In this document: in pieces, positions 50,001 to 62,399 of the stretch | Numbering within the stretch: position 1 is the stretch's first letter | Layout: every line of letters starts with the position of its first letter | Assembly (NCBI GenBank): GCA_021234155.1 | Contig: JAJEKV010000161.1 | Span: 587,316 to 651,315 of the forward strand | DNA length: 64,000 nt | Reading direction: 5' to 3' | Origin: Isoetes taiwanensis | Lineage: Eukaryota > Streptophyta > Lycopodiopsida > Isoetales > Isoetaceae | Notes under the pieces: model-generated | What the model was told of the DNA's origin: nothing | The model's database searches: none | Seen by the model: only the letters and a program-made list of their open reading frames with translations | Translations under genes and position numbers: made by a program

Positions 50001-52577
50001 AAATATGTTAGCTAAACAGAGCTTTTTAATTTCCTTGAGACTAACCCGGAATATGTAGCACTGTTCATGTGTGCTGAATCCGATTTACTATCATCACCTA
50101 CATTAAGAAATGAAGGGAAATGCATTGCATTCAATAAAAAACTCGTTGCTGCATTAAGAATGCACATTCTCACTTTGTCATGGTTCTTGTATATAGTAAA
50201 TTGGCATTCAGTGGCATGCATTTCAATTGTGAGCTTGTAAAGATTGTCATTGTGTGGTAACATTGGATAGAGACACATATGCAAGTGCTTGATGAATCTT
50301 TTGCTTCTTATTTAAAAATCTTTTTTGTTAATTTGGGATTTTCGGGTTTGGTGGAAAACTTTTTAATTTTTTTTTAAGGTCAATTTCCTAAGGTTCTGTG
50401 ATTTTTTAATGCCGGAGATTTTTTCCGATTATCCAAAAATTGAAAATCTTACAAAGTATGATTTCTGGAGGAGCTTTTTGCTGCGATGATATCTGTTTTT
50501 GGAAATCTTTTGGTGAAGGGGAGCATGGAAGCCACCTGTTTTCTAGCTTACGGGACTTGATCATTGTTTCGTATGCTTGGCCATCCGCATCGTAAGGATC
50601 GGGGTACGCTTTATTTTGGTTTATTTGAAATTAGGGATGAGCTAGGTTTCTCTGTTTTGCCTACTCATCCGGTTAATTAGTTCTTGGCTTCCTTGCACAG
50701 GGGGGATGTAGATGCCGGTTCGATGCAGGTACTACATATGAATCTTTCTGTATGATGTGGGAAGTAGCTCCATCAATCGTTTAAAGGTATATATTTTTCT
50801 TTTCATCAGTGAACGTGGGTGGTCATCTGGAAAATATCAGGGAATTTTTGGTAGACGATCTGTTTCTGGGTTTTTTTTTCCAGCTTCTAAAAGGTTTCGA
50901 TTTGGTTTATTTGGTCTCCATATCATGGATTCATCATTCCAGCCTGTAAGGTTTTAAATTGGTATGCTTCCATGAAAATTGCCTGCAGTTTTCTGAGGTT
51001 TAGAAGCGATTATGTGGACACTTGCTTTTTCCTAAAGGTTTTTGATGCTCAAATAGTTTTGGCAGTCTAAAATTGGAGCGATGGGTCTGCATGGAGGACA
51101 ACTTGGAGATGGATGAATGGAGGTAAAGAATTCATTTACCTATCACCGAGGTTCTACAAAAAGCTTATTCGATATCTCTGGCATCTTGGAAGCTTTCAAA
51201 AAAAGAAAAAATAAGGCATCCATCCAAGTTTCTGTTCAAATAAGCTTACTAAAACTCAAATTTTTCAGTTCTTTGTCTTAGTTGCCTAGACGGCACAATA
51301 TGGAAGTCCATGATTGCTAGCATTGTTCGTAAGAGGCTTTCTTTACCAAATCGTGCACCTGCTTGATGCGCATAATGTTTCTTGAAAGTATAGGTATGAA
51401 CTCGTGCAATTTCAAGGGTTCACTTATGATTCCTATAAGAGCTCTCCTTGGGCAAGCCTTCCAAGGTAACTTTACTGCTCTTTTCCATTTTATTATTTCC
51501 AGTTATCTGCATCTGCCAATCAGGGGGGTTTCATGGGGCTTCATGGGAAGCAGCTCCATCAACTGTTCTAGCCAGCTTGGTTGTTAAGAAAGCATTATTG
51601 TTCGTTTTTTCTTATTGATGAGGTAAGCTATGTCCTTTAAAGTATCTATAGGCCTAGACAGGTTTTGCTTTGGACCACTTTCATCTGCCCATCATGGCTC
51701 CCCAATTATAACAAAGATTAACAGTGTATTCTATGTAACTTTCAATGCAGCTTTTTGAGCTCTATATGCAGATGCTTCTCTTACATGATATTGTCATTTA
51801 GGTTTGCCTAGATCACTAACATTAAATAATCCTCTAGATTGATAAGACTTTCTTTTCTGTTGTAGTCCAATGGTTGGTTTTCCCATTGTCTCGGTTTTCC
51901 CGTTGTCTCGGTTTTCCCGCTTTTCCCTTTGGCTATGACTGCCACACAGTAGGGGTTATCTGTTGTTACTGGGGAAGCGACTTTGCAGCCATGCGCATGC
52001 AGTACAAAGGCGTGGAATGCATGCTCAGTTAAGGTTCTACAAGAATGGTCATTCTTGAAACTATCAACCTGGTGCATTTGGGCATCCCTTAGATGCCTCT
52101 TAATACGGCAAATGTTACCTCAGCAATGGAATTCAAAGCAGTCTTAGGACCTCAATCTTAAATTGAATGTGTTTCATGCAACAATTATGAAAGGACCTTA
52201 TTACTGAGACACAAATTTATCTAGGCAAGCAGGGCTGTGAGATATGCAGTCATCTTTCATCACCAGTACATGGACCACTGTCTAGACAACTATCTGGACA
52301 GATGGACTTACTAGACTTGATGCTATGACATTGATCCCACTGCTTGAGAAGAAAATCAATGCTTTTCCTCTGCAGCTTATGCTTTTGATCTGTTCAATTA
52401 AGGTTCTATTACTAACATGTTTGCGTCTGTTGCAGGTAATATATTTGGATTTAGGGCCTTGCGAGCTCTACGTTAGAAGATTTACAAATGCCGCCTCAAT
52501 GCAATGTCCACCTCACAGTATCCAAGCTGAAAGAGAAAAATCGAACAAATATGGTCAACCTTTATTGGGATGCACTA
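47093..52577. other. About 5.5 kb without recognisable genes
   Basis: Contains two perfect small hairpins: AAGTGGGACT-TGCATG-AGTCCCACTT (about 47408-47433) and ATGCTGCCACA-TTT-TGTGGCAGCAT (about 47695-47719), plus an ATGGTGATGGCA/TGCCATCACCAT inverted repeat (47440-47518), a CCACCTCAT/CCCATG-rich stretch (48290-48500), and a repeated GGAAGYAGCTCCATCAA motif (50759 and 51554). ORFs up to about 105 aa lack domain signals. Confidence 0.6.
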
Positions 52578-52586
52578 TTATAACAA
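52578..52586. repeat. MULE target-site duplication TTATAACAA (left)
   Basis: Perfect 9-bp duplication, repeated at 54357-54365; 9 bp is the MULE standard. Confidence 0.95.
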
Positions 52587-54356
52587 GGGAAAAACTCCGA
52601 AATGCCCCTAACTTTTAGCTTATTTTACAGAATGCCCCTAAGTTTTATTAATTTTACAAAATGCCCCTGTTCAACAAAGCTCTGAAATTTTGAAAACTAA
52701 TCCTGGTAGCATAGCATTTGTGCAGAGGACAAACGAGGGTCGCTTTCTTCGCATCTTCATAGCCTACAATGCATGTTTAAAAGGCTTTCCTCATTGCAGA
52801 CCAGTAGTAGCATTGGGATGGTACTCATCTTAAAGGAAGATATCTAGGTATCTTACTGTCGGCAACAGCAATTGATGGGAATGATGGCTTGTTTCCTCTT
52901 GCATTTGCTGTGGTTGCGGCCGAGAATGATGACAATTGGGTTTGGTTTCTCCAAAACCTTAAGAACTGCTTGCACCATTCTGAAAGCATCACCTTTATTT
53001 CTGACAGGCAGAAAGGACTAATTGAGGGGGTGGAGTTAGTATTTGGTGCAAACATTCCACATGCTTATTGTATGAGACACTTAGCTGATAATTTCAGAAA
53101 AGCATTCAAGAGTACAGAGCTTGTGCACTTGTTATGGAATGTAGCACGTGCGATACTGATGAAGAATTTGAAGAGGCATTATCGGAGATGAAAGCATCCA
53201 ATGCTGAAGCTACTGCGTGGATCCTTGCAGCAGCTGATCCTGCTCATTGGGCTAATGCCAAGTTTGTTGGCTACAGGTATGGGCATTTGTAATTGAGTAT
53301 TGTTGCATTCTTGATCCTATTGGGCTAATGCCTAGTACATTGGCTACAGGTATGGGCACTTAACATCCAACATTGCTGAATCCTTCAATTCATGGCTTCG
53401 AGAGCCTAGAGAATTGCCTATTATAGCTATGTTGGAGTTAATCCGTCAGAAACTAATGACTTGGTTTGCTGAGCGAAGAAGTCAGGCGTATAATTTTGTG
53501 TCACACGTTATGGAACACACTTATCTAGCATTAACTCCTCAAGCTGAGCAGGAAGTGAAGAAGGCATGTGAGTTAGGGCGATCATATCGTATAATAATGG
53601 CATCTGATTACGAGTTCGAGGTCTTGTCTTCACGAACGAGAATTGTGAACTTGCGTCAAAGAACATGTTCTTGTAAGAGATGGCAGCAATCAGGAGTTCC
53701 TTGTGCACATGCAGCATGTGCGATATTGTACAGGAAGGAACCTGTGAGAACCTATGTACATTTTGCCTTCTTCATGACTTCAATACTTCGAGACTTACAG
53801 AGAGGTCTTGCATCCAGTTGTGGTTCCGCTTTCATTGGATAACACTCTACCGCCTGCAACAAGAAGACCTCCAGGACGTCCACGAAGTAAGAGAATTCGC
53901 ACTGAAGCAGAACTAAAAGAGGTCCACCAGATGCAAAGGTACTGGGCATAATTCTCGGACATGCAAAGCTGCAATTTAGAAAACTTATGGACACTTTGAT
54001 ATTGGAGTTTGTTTTTGCAATTATCTTGTTTGGAATCTGCACTTCTAATTGAAGAAGTAAACATGACTTTGATTTCTGAGACGTCTGTTTGCTGTCTGAG
54101 ACGTTTTGAACGTTTCTGTTTTGATACCTGAGACGTTTTTTGACGTTTGGAAAAGTTAGGGGCATTTTATAAACTTATACAAAAGTTAGGGGCATTTTGT
54201 AAATATATGCAAAAGTTAAGGGCATTTAAAAAAATTTCAACAAATACAAATACAAATACATGTAGACGCTTACAAGGGGCATTTCATAAATTTTTGAAAA
54301 CTTAGGGGCATTCTGTAAAATAAGCTAAAAGTTAGGGGCATTTCGGAGTTTTTCCC
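52587..54356. mobile_element. MULE (Mutator-like) DNA transposon, 1,770 bp
   Basis: TIRs of 60 bp (52587-52646 and 54297-54356) match perfectly, starting GGGAAAAACTCCGAAATG. Subterminal regions repeat AAATGCCCCTAA (three on the left, about six on the right), typical of transposase-binding arrays. Inside is a shortened, broken transposase. Confidence 0.95.
52690..53945 (+). pseudogene. MULE (MURA-like) transposase, N-terminally truncated and frameshifted
   Basis: Starts at TNPGSIAFVQRTNEGRFLRI and CRPVVAL; after one extra base at about 52816 comes DGTHLKGRYLGILLSATAID (first catalytic Asp), FPLAFAVVAAENDDNWVWFL, SDRQKG (second Asp) and HAYCMRHLADNF. A short internal duplication lies at 53225-53370 (GGGCTAATGCC...GGCTACAGGTATGGGCA). 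From 53414: a SWIM zinc finger (RTCSCKRWQQSGVPCAHA), then an AT-hook-like RRPPGRPRSKRIR near the end. Order and motifs fit MULE transposases (cut-and-paste), which normally have another few hundred N-terminal residues. Confidence 0.9.
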
Positions 54357-54365
54357 TTATAACAA

Positions 54366-57300
54366 AGTTAAGTTTCTCTGCTAAAAATTATAGTAGAGCA
54401 GTATATGAATGTCTTCCAAAGAGCCTGGATTGCATTTTAACATCATGCTCTGATTTGTGTGGCAATAGGTTTGATTCAGCCTCACATGACTCTAGGAAAG
54501 CCATGTTAGCAGGCCAGCCATGGTTGTAAAAAGATGTGCCTATTGTTTAAAAGCAGTGCCAGCTTAGCTCCAAATAGCAGTTCACTTCACAGAGCATCAT
54601 ACTCCAAAACTGTAGCACTTGGCGAGTCCATGGTTTGCTCATAAACCCAATCATCTGTATTTGCAATTGAGAAGTTTTGCCTACAAAGAAATTATATAAA
54701 ATATGTGAAATGGTAGTACACTCTAGCTGATCTTGAATTTGCATGTGTTATTAATGAGCTCATATACATCTAAGAGTATGTTTGCACGGAGGTTATTGCC
54801 TACGGAAATAAGACAATGGTGCAGAATAGCATATCCTTATTGTGTTCCCAAACATTGGTCTAAATGAGTGATGACCAAGATTGTGGTAGATTGAGAGATC
54901 AAATGAGAAACTTTAGAAGTATTTATAACTGGCAATTGCAGAGTACAGGAAGACCAACAGATGTCAGGGCAACTTAGGATCTGTTTCTTCTCTACATTAG
55001 ATGGCTAAGGACCAGTGCAAGATCAATTAGGAGTATTTCATAACTGGCATTTGCAGAATGCAGGTATTTGTTCTTTCATGTCAGTTATTAGAATTGAAAT
55101 GTGGAGACAGCAATGATGACTGCAGTTCCGTTGTTAATTTGGGCGAAATTCAGACCTTCTGATTTATAGTCCAAGGGGAAGCAGACCACATTCAAAACGA
55201 AATGCAGGGTTGTGTCATGACTTTAGAAATGGGGAGGCGGCAGCTCTAGCAGTGCGCGTGTGAGTTTGGCCTCCAGAACTAGGTTTTTCAGGAGAATAGC
55301 AGCCCGTGGCGGGATTCAGGGGTGTACAGTTTGTAGCCCAACGCACACCCAGGTCCAACAGAACTGTGCTGACCCTCTTTCTATCACAGATTTACTTGTG
55401 CAGAGGTCAGAATTGTTGGACCTGGTTTCCAATCCGCTGTCACACAAACTGCTGGTTTCCAATCCGCTGGTCTGTACTCAGACAGCCCAAGCTTTTCCGC
55501 TATTGCTGCAAGGAGGTTTTTATTCAATGGTTCCATTAATATTGTTTGCACCATTGAAACTTCCAATTCAATTTCTGCTGGAAAATTTGATGAGCGTTGA
55601 TTTGGCACAATATAGAGAATATTATGCAAATCAATGGCCACAAACAAAATAAGACGCATTATGCTTAACATCCTCTTCAAATGTGATTTCTGAAGCCCAA
55701 ATACCATTAAATTTTACAAATTGACTGCCGTTCCCCTTTGGCTTAAGAGGGACCTATAGAGGAGCAAATGCCTAAGTTTGCAATGCCATAATGAGCATAC
55801 TTTAAATGCAGGTCCAAACTAATATCCATTTACAAACATTTTAAATATTTCAATATGTATATCCAACAACGCAAATTATTTTCCCTTCAACTATATCGAT
55901 TATAAACAATTGTACTTATACTATGATTCTACACAAAATAACGCTCATTTGAAAAGCCAACATGTTGGCACTTTAAATAATCAATCTCAGTATGTTGTAC
56001 GTGTTATGAGATCTGACACCACAATAGTACCCATGTTCTTCAAATTACATTACCTCCTAATACGATGCAATCCTAATATGATTCCATTATCAATACAAAT
56101 CTTACATTCAAACCAATTGAAGCAATGCATTTCACATGCTCGCCTCATGCTACAAAAATCCATACCATTCTTAATAGTTGACACATCACATTACATGCAC
56201 ATTGCACTTCATACATCACAATATAACCCATGCATGATCGAATACAAACAAACGTATGCTACTACAATCCCATTCTTTCAAGGATACAAATCCTCATGCA
56301 TCTATTCGATGAAACGCCCCTGTGCTCATATATTATGCTAACAAAGCCCTAAGAACTCCCGCAACCCGCTACTAGTTCAAATAATTTGATCTTCATTTTG
56401 CCTCCCGCATTTTTTTATGCTTTTGATATGCAATGTACCCACCAACCCAAATAGGGGTTTGGCTCCAGAGTTCTAGTCTTTAAGACTAGCAAATATGAAG
56501 TAGGGTTAGCGCTGGGTGGCATGAAGAGGTCAACATCTGGTGTTAGATGTCAAAAACTCAAAACGTATGGGTCTCATGCGCTTTTTAACACTTAATGGAT
56601 TCATGTTGACATCTATCCAACGACTCTCTTCTTAAACTTCGATCAGAGATTCATGAGAGCATCTTATTTCTCAACCTCCGCCATGTTTGAACCAAAGGTG
56701 AAAAGTCAAACTCCATGTGTTTTTTCTTGGTTTTGGTTTTAACATGACAACATAGCAAAAACTCGCTAAGTCCATGAAAACACCGGGTATTTTATTTGGT
56801 TCAAACATGACGAAGGTTGAGAAATACCAAGTTCGAGATTCATGTACATGAATCTCTTTGATCTCAACATGCGGCAGATTTCACAACGATCCAAAAATTA
56901 GGGCGAAAAAGAAGAATGGCAGCGATCCAGAAATTAGGGGGAAAAAAGAGAATAGCAATAGTTCAAGTCAACATGAATCTCTTCGATCTCAACACGTGGT
57001 GGACCTTAGGGCACTTGGCGCCAATCCATAAATCAGTGGGAAAAGGGAGAACGGCAAGAGCTTCGCTGTCGTGGACCTTAGGGCACTTGGCACTAATCCA
57101 TAAATTAGTGGGAAAGTGGAGAACGGCAAGAGCTTCGCTGCCTCTGATCTTCATGTCACCCTATCAAAAATAAGGCCTTGATAAGGCCTTTCTGTAGGGT
57201 TTAGGGTTGCCAACCCATCGCGACTTTCCTAGAGGCGCATGGCCTGCCAGCTGACAAGCGGGTTTACCTCCCACCTTTGGAAGGGCATTTGAACGGCAAA

Positions 57301-59345
57301 ATGACCAAGTTTTGCCCGCGAAATTGGCCAAGTCGTGAACGTGCAGAATTACCAACGATTCCTGAACATGCAGAATTACCAACATCTGTGTTAAAGTTGT
57401 TGGGGAATTTAGGCGTCGTCCCTTGAGTGCGAAAGGGGGCGACCCTGAACTCTAGACGCAAAGGATAACATCTTCATCTTCGTGTGACTATACCCTTACA
57501 CATCAACATTGCAGTACATTACTTAATAATACTAGAAATTTGTTATGGGTGGTCAAGCGTGGACATTTCTTTGATTTCAAATGTGGAGGTGGACCCACTA
57601 CAATGTTCAACGTGTGATGAATTCTCCAGCTAGTTTCACACAGTGTTGTCTTTTATACAATTTGCTCCTTTCATACCATTTTTTTAGGATTGTGTTCTGG
57701 GTTATATTGAACTATGTTTGTTACGTTGTTGGATGGCATTTTTTGGAGACTTGTTTTGCTAGATAATCTTTTGTTGTTTGCATTACTAGATTATATTCAG
57801 CATGTTTGACTCCTTTTTTCTTTTGGCTTGTGCGGCTGAGTCTATTAGATATGTTAAGAGAAACATCTTTTTTCTTGCAGGGTGTATTCTATTGGCCACT
57901 TGTTTTGACTCCCCTACTTGTTTCTTGTTTTGCAATTATCCCTCATTATGACTTACGTTTGACCATATAGACGCTATTGGTTCCAACTAGTTTATGCATC
58001 ATAATGACGTGCGTTCTCCGGGGGCGCGGACATCCTTCAACTATTTTGGTTCTCGATGGGTCCTCGCCACGCTACGGTGGCACAATTGGTGCCATTTTTA
58101 GCCCAAAATAATAGCGCTAATTAACGGGGTCTAACCGACTTTTTTGAATTCATTTTAGCACTAAATCCCGCCCATGGGATCGTAAACTGTCGAACCTTTC
58201 TTCGTTTCCCTCTTTCTTGGAGATTCTTGGATCGGATTCAGAAACATAGCTACTCCCCATCTACATCATCGTACCACGGATCTAGATTAAATTGTCGTGG
58301 TTCAGATAAATACAGTATAATCCCTGATTATCGAAAACGATTATTTGTAGCATTCTAAAAAATCGGTTGACTGTCATTAGATTCAAGAAAAGCCCAAGGA
58401 GAGATCTCATTGCCTGTTTGGTTAGCATACCGATCGAATTGCCGCTAACTGAACAAGTTTCTCAATTTGCCACTCCTTTCATTCAAGAAAAGCCGAAGAA
58501 AAGCTGTTCCAGTGGTAAAAATCTAATCTTTGTTGACAATTCTTTAGAATGGATTGTGAAGGTGGTTTCATTCTATTACATTTGATGCTATTATACTCAT
58601 AACAATGGTTAATCAGGTATAGATGACGCATTTCATCTCGCTTTGATTCGTCTGTTTATTATTGTGATGTTTCCAGTAGGATTTGATTTTGGTTTGGCCT
58701 CAAGTGCAAATGCAAAGGCAAGAATAATACTGGTTCAAAGAAACATGGAATTACAACTTTGTGTAAAGACTGCAGGTTATGCGAACCAGTTTGTTTGATG
58801 CTATGTCATGCAGGCGGTACTTCCTACTTAGCAGTTGATGCTAACTAGTTACGCAATTGGTACTTTGTTTGCAGGCAACAGCTGCCAGTTTGCAAATTAT
58901 GCTAACAGGTTATATTGGTACTAAGTTTCGCAGGCAGTTCTATTTAGTATGTTCTGTGACGAGTTCGTGATTCGGTGCTATGTTTGCAGGCAGCACTTGC
59001 TAAGTAGCAGGTCACTTTAACACATTGGAAATTTGGTGCTAGAGTTGCAGGCTCAATTTATTATTAGCACCAGTTGCTAATAAAATGATATGCAGTGCTA
59101 ATTTAACTTTTCAAGTTGCTACTTAGCATGATATGCTAATCCTTTACTATTTTGCAGACAACAGGTTCCAGTCGATTTATGGTGCTACGATTAGTCGTTG
59201 TTTGTGAAAAGTAGCAGTTTAATGCTAATCCATTAAAGATAGTACTATTTAGTATACTAAGTGCTATGATATGGATTGTTTAGTTTTTGTAAGCAATTGA
59301 AAAGCTTCAACTGATGTATAATTTCAATGCTGTTGCAGAGATAGA
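54366..59345. other. About 5 kb without recognisable genes
   Basis: Holds a two-copy tandem repeat of about 73 bp at 56996-57141 (GTGGACCTTAGGGCACTTGG...GGCAAGAGCTTCGCTG) and AT-rich unique DNA. ORFs at 55260 and 55910 show no domain or codon signal that I recognise. The last part (from about 58640) is probably the 5' region of gene B. Confidence 0.55.
58795..59090. repeat. Five degenerate ~60-bp repeats upstream of gene B
   Basis: Units begin near 58795, 58857, 58915, 58971 and 59033, each like TTGGTGCTATGTTTGCAGGC with GCTAACAGG-type ends. They repeat a TTTGCAG acceptor-like motif in the presumed 5' UTR/intron of gene B. Confidence 0.7.
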
Positions 59346-61709
59346 ATGGCAGCAAAGAGAACTCAACCTAAGGTGACCATGGACGAAGAAGAAGCAAGGA
59401 GGATGTTTGACACATCTGTGTTGTCTTCAGAGGGCATGTCCGCTGCAGATGTAAGAAAGACAGAAGTGTCTGAAGAGGAAATAAGCAAAATATTTGGCTG
59501 TGTAAAACTAGTGGGTACCAAGCAAATTTACAAATCTAGTCGAATGAATCCAGTATTTGTGGAACAGTTCATGGACATTTACAGAAGATGTTACCAAAGA
59601 AGTGATGTTTGTGTTGGTGAGATTGGGAAGTTTTTTGCACGGGCATTCACTTTGCATGTGAGGGGACAGAAGATTAACTGGCAGACATTTGTGGCTAAAA
59701 CGAAGAAAAATGTTATAGCAAAGGTCGAGAAGGAAGACGACTACTTGGCATCTCATGCAAAGGCTGCTGGTTGTGTAGTGGACTATTCTGTCATCAACCC
59801 GTTGATTGCTGAGTTAGAGAAGCAGAAGGGTGACATGAATGATAGAGTTAAAAGTGCAGCCACTGAAATGAAGAAAAAAGGAAATTATGGAAGAAGTGCG
59901 CTTCTTAGTTGGATGTCGCGAAAACAAAGAACTTGAAGCATCAAAGGCCGGTTTGAGCACCCCAGTGTCCTAACGTTCTTGTCATCCCTGTTGGTTACGA
60001 AGGAAAAGGAACTTTTGGAGCTGACAACGATACACAAGAGTATGGATGAGATTCAGAAAAAGGTAATTGTTAATGACCATTGCAATTACATAGTGTTTAA
60101 TACATTTCTTTTTTCATCATTCAGTTTGATCTTTAAACAAGCAGAAGACGAAGAACAAGGTCTTCAACCAAAGTTAGAGAAGCTGAAAGAAATAGCCTCA
60201 TCTTTGAGTAAGATGTCTGGACTGCAACTCAGCTTTCCATTTTTGGAGCAGCCAATATGCTCTTTAGTAGGCTTTGCAAGTCTGCAAAGTTGTTCTTACT
60301 GTACATATGCCTTTGACCCACTTTGTGTCTCAACCATCATTGCACATTGCATGCACAGTTTCCATCCGATTTGTGCTTACGTATGTTTCTCAAAGAGATC
60401 AACCTGTCCCTCTTGTGAGAAGCAGATGCCTCATAATTGGTTCAGGTCAATTGGACTTCCATGTATATCAATCGAATCGCCCCACTTACAATGCAAAGGC
60501 GTCACCTATTATTGAAACTTGTCAAGATCCATCATTACGCATACCTGCTGACGTGGAGGAGCCCTATATAAGTATGCCATCTATTGAAGATTGCACTTTA
60601 TTATCTTCGACAAGCCCAAGATTGAAGAGAGACAATTCTGAGCAAACTAACAGTTGTAAAAGACTGAAGAGTAAGTTATTCTTGTTAAGTATAAGCAGTT
60701 TGGCTTTCTGTAGTACATGTGCTTATTCAGTTTGATACTTTGAATGACTCAGGCTCAAGTTTGGATATTTCAGAGTCTATGGTTGACATTTGTAACAGAA
60801 CTGAAGACAACGATGTCCAAGTAATGGAGGAAGAATGTGAAGCAGCATTGAAGAATGTGAATGTAATTGTTTCCAAATTGGACAAACCTCCTAATATTGT
60901 AGATAAATCTATCACAGAGGAAGAAACTGATTTGGCATCAGTTGGAGAATCCCCCTCTAAGAATACTTCCAAGCAGGTTTCCTCCAGCAAACGGGCTCCA
61001 TCCAAATCAATAACTAAGAAATTAAGGTGATTTTACTATTGTGTTTCTTTTTGCCAGTTGTATATACGGGTAAAATTTTTCTAATAGTTGTTTTATGCAC
61101 AGTGCTAATGTTGTTGGCAAGAAGCTTTTGGTTATTGAGCCTGAAGAGTTCTTGTACAAGGTTTTCAGTAAGGCAAATGCAATACCTGATGTGGCGGTCG
61201 GCGTAAAACTGATTAATTCCAGAAAAGATGTTCTTGCTGTCAGGCCAGGGGCAGATGAGTTCCTGAAATTCGCCACTGAAAACTTTGCTGTTGGTATCTG
61301 GTCTAGTAATCACTCAGCAATTAACTGTCTCAGGTCTATCATTTCTCAGCCCATATTGGATAAGTTACTTTTCAAGTGGCAAGTGCAACTTTTAAAAGTG
61401 GATAAAGGAACTCCTCCTTGTCACATCAAAAAACTGGAGAAAGTTTTTGCCAAGCATCCTGAATTTAACAAGAGGACAACTTTGCTGATTGATCCTTACA
61501 GGTATGTGAATTTTAAGAATAATGCAGAGTCTTGCATCACACCAAGGTCCTTCATGCCTGACATAAATGACGGTGATTACCTTTTGAAGACCGTAGTACC
61601 TTACTTGCAGAAGTTAGTTGCAGAAGTGAACGTCATTGCTTATGTACAAAGGTCTGTACACCTTCGAAATCAGTATGATGATGAGTACAAAAGTGTTGGA
61701 GGTACTTAA
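59346..61709 (+). CDS. Gene B: coiled-coil, RING-like finger and FCP1-like domain
   Basis: ATG at 59346 follows an acceptor-like GTTGCAG, so a 5' UTR exon is likely. Part 1 (59346-59936): unknown helical domain (EEISKIFGCVKLVGTKQIY, FARAFTLHVRGQKINWQTF). The frame is unclear at 59880-60145 (TGA at 59934, or a shift reading EIMEEVRFLVGCRENKELEA). Part 2 (to 60670): coiled coil, then a RING-like finger CSYC...HCMHSFHPIC...CPSC (60291-60416). Two introns fit GT-AG and phase: 60671-60752 and 61027-61102. The last exon (61103-61709) is FCP1/HAD-like: KKLLVIEPEEFL, LAVRPGADEFLKFATENF, AVGIWSS, TLLIDPYRYVNF. Both nucleophile Asp (now Glu, 61137) and the motif IV second Asp (now Pro) are missing, so it is probably a non-catalytic binder. 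Role unknown. Confidence 0.65.
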
Positions 61710-62162
61710 GACCATGGACTTGTCCTAAAATGTTGTATACTTTAATATTACATTGCTCTTTATGTAATTTGGTGTTTATTAACACCATAAAATTTGAAAA
61801 ACTTTACCATTCTCTGATGTGCACTTTCTGTTATAAGGTAATTCGAACTTGATTTTCTATTCATGATTTTCCATGAGGAGCCTATTCAGCCTCCTCATGG
61901 AACGTCTGAATTCATGCATATTTCTTCTTTTCCTGTTCAGAAGATCCCTTATTTCCAGATTGATTTGGTCTAAAATGGGTTGCACCACCTGCTGCTGCAT
62001 CAAGATCGGCGACATCATCTGTGATCTCGTTCTCCTCCCACTCAAAGATTTTCCGTAAACCCTAAACCCCGGCCCCTTGACAATATCCCACATGCTATAA
62101 TGAGCAAAAACCTAATTTGAAATTAGCAATACTTAGCAGAAACCTAACACGAAGTTAGCAAT
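61710..62162. other. 3' flank of gene B; no gene recognised
   Basis: Holds a minus-strand 78-aa ORF (62093-61857) rich in Arg/Leu with no known domain. The sequence CAATATCCCACATG occurs twice (62079 and 62159), the second copy being part of the USE below. Confidence 0.45.
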
Positions 62163-62204
62163 ATCCCACATGGATATATTAGAAAATTTCCCTGCATATA
62201 TAAA
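62163..62204 (+). promoter_or_regulatory. Plant snRNA-type promoter: USE plus TATA, Pol III spacing
   Basis: USE-like ATCCCACATGG (62163-62173; consensus RTCCCACATCG, one mismatch) is followed by TATATAAA (62197-62204). The gap of 23 bp is the short spacing that in plants selects RNA polymerase III (U6, U3 type). Confidence 0.6.
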
Positions 62205-62228
62205 CGCATTTTCTCGCTTTATATATCT

Positions 62229-62341
62229 GAAGTATGGACAGGGTTTAGGTGATGAAGGATGGTGATGACTATGTGGCTATGATGCTGGCCACAGCCAGAG
62301 AGCCATCACCTATGAACATGTATTCCCTGTCCAATATTTTT
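62229..62341 (+). ncRNA. Candidate Pol III transcript, about 110 nt, foldback
   Basis: Expected start is about 25 bp after the TATA. The region folds as TGGACAGGG (62235) with CCCTGTCCA (62325-62333), then TAGGTGATG with CATCACCTA, then GTGGC with GCCAC, and ends in a TTTTT run (62337-62341), a Pol III terminator. It contains a C-box-like GTGATGA but no D box, and does not match U6 or U3 as I know them. Class unknown. Confidence 0.5.
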
Positions 62342-62399
62342 GTTATGGTCCATGTTACCAAAATGACAATTAACGGGCTCAACATTGAGCTCAAGTACA

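Noticed and set aside
55260-56341. ORFs of 130 and 143 aa on +
   Set aside because: No recognisable motif, no convincing start context or introns; likely chance in AT-rich DNA.
61857-62093. Minus-strand 78-aa Arg/Leu-rich ORF
   Set aside because: Short, no domain, lies in the 3' flank of gene B; cannot be supported.
62229-62341. C/D-box snoRNA
   Set aside because: A GTGATGA box follows the closing stem, but no CTGA precedes the 3' stem.
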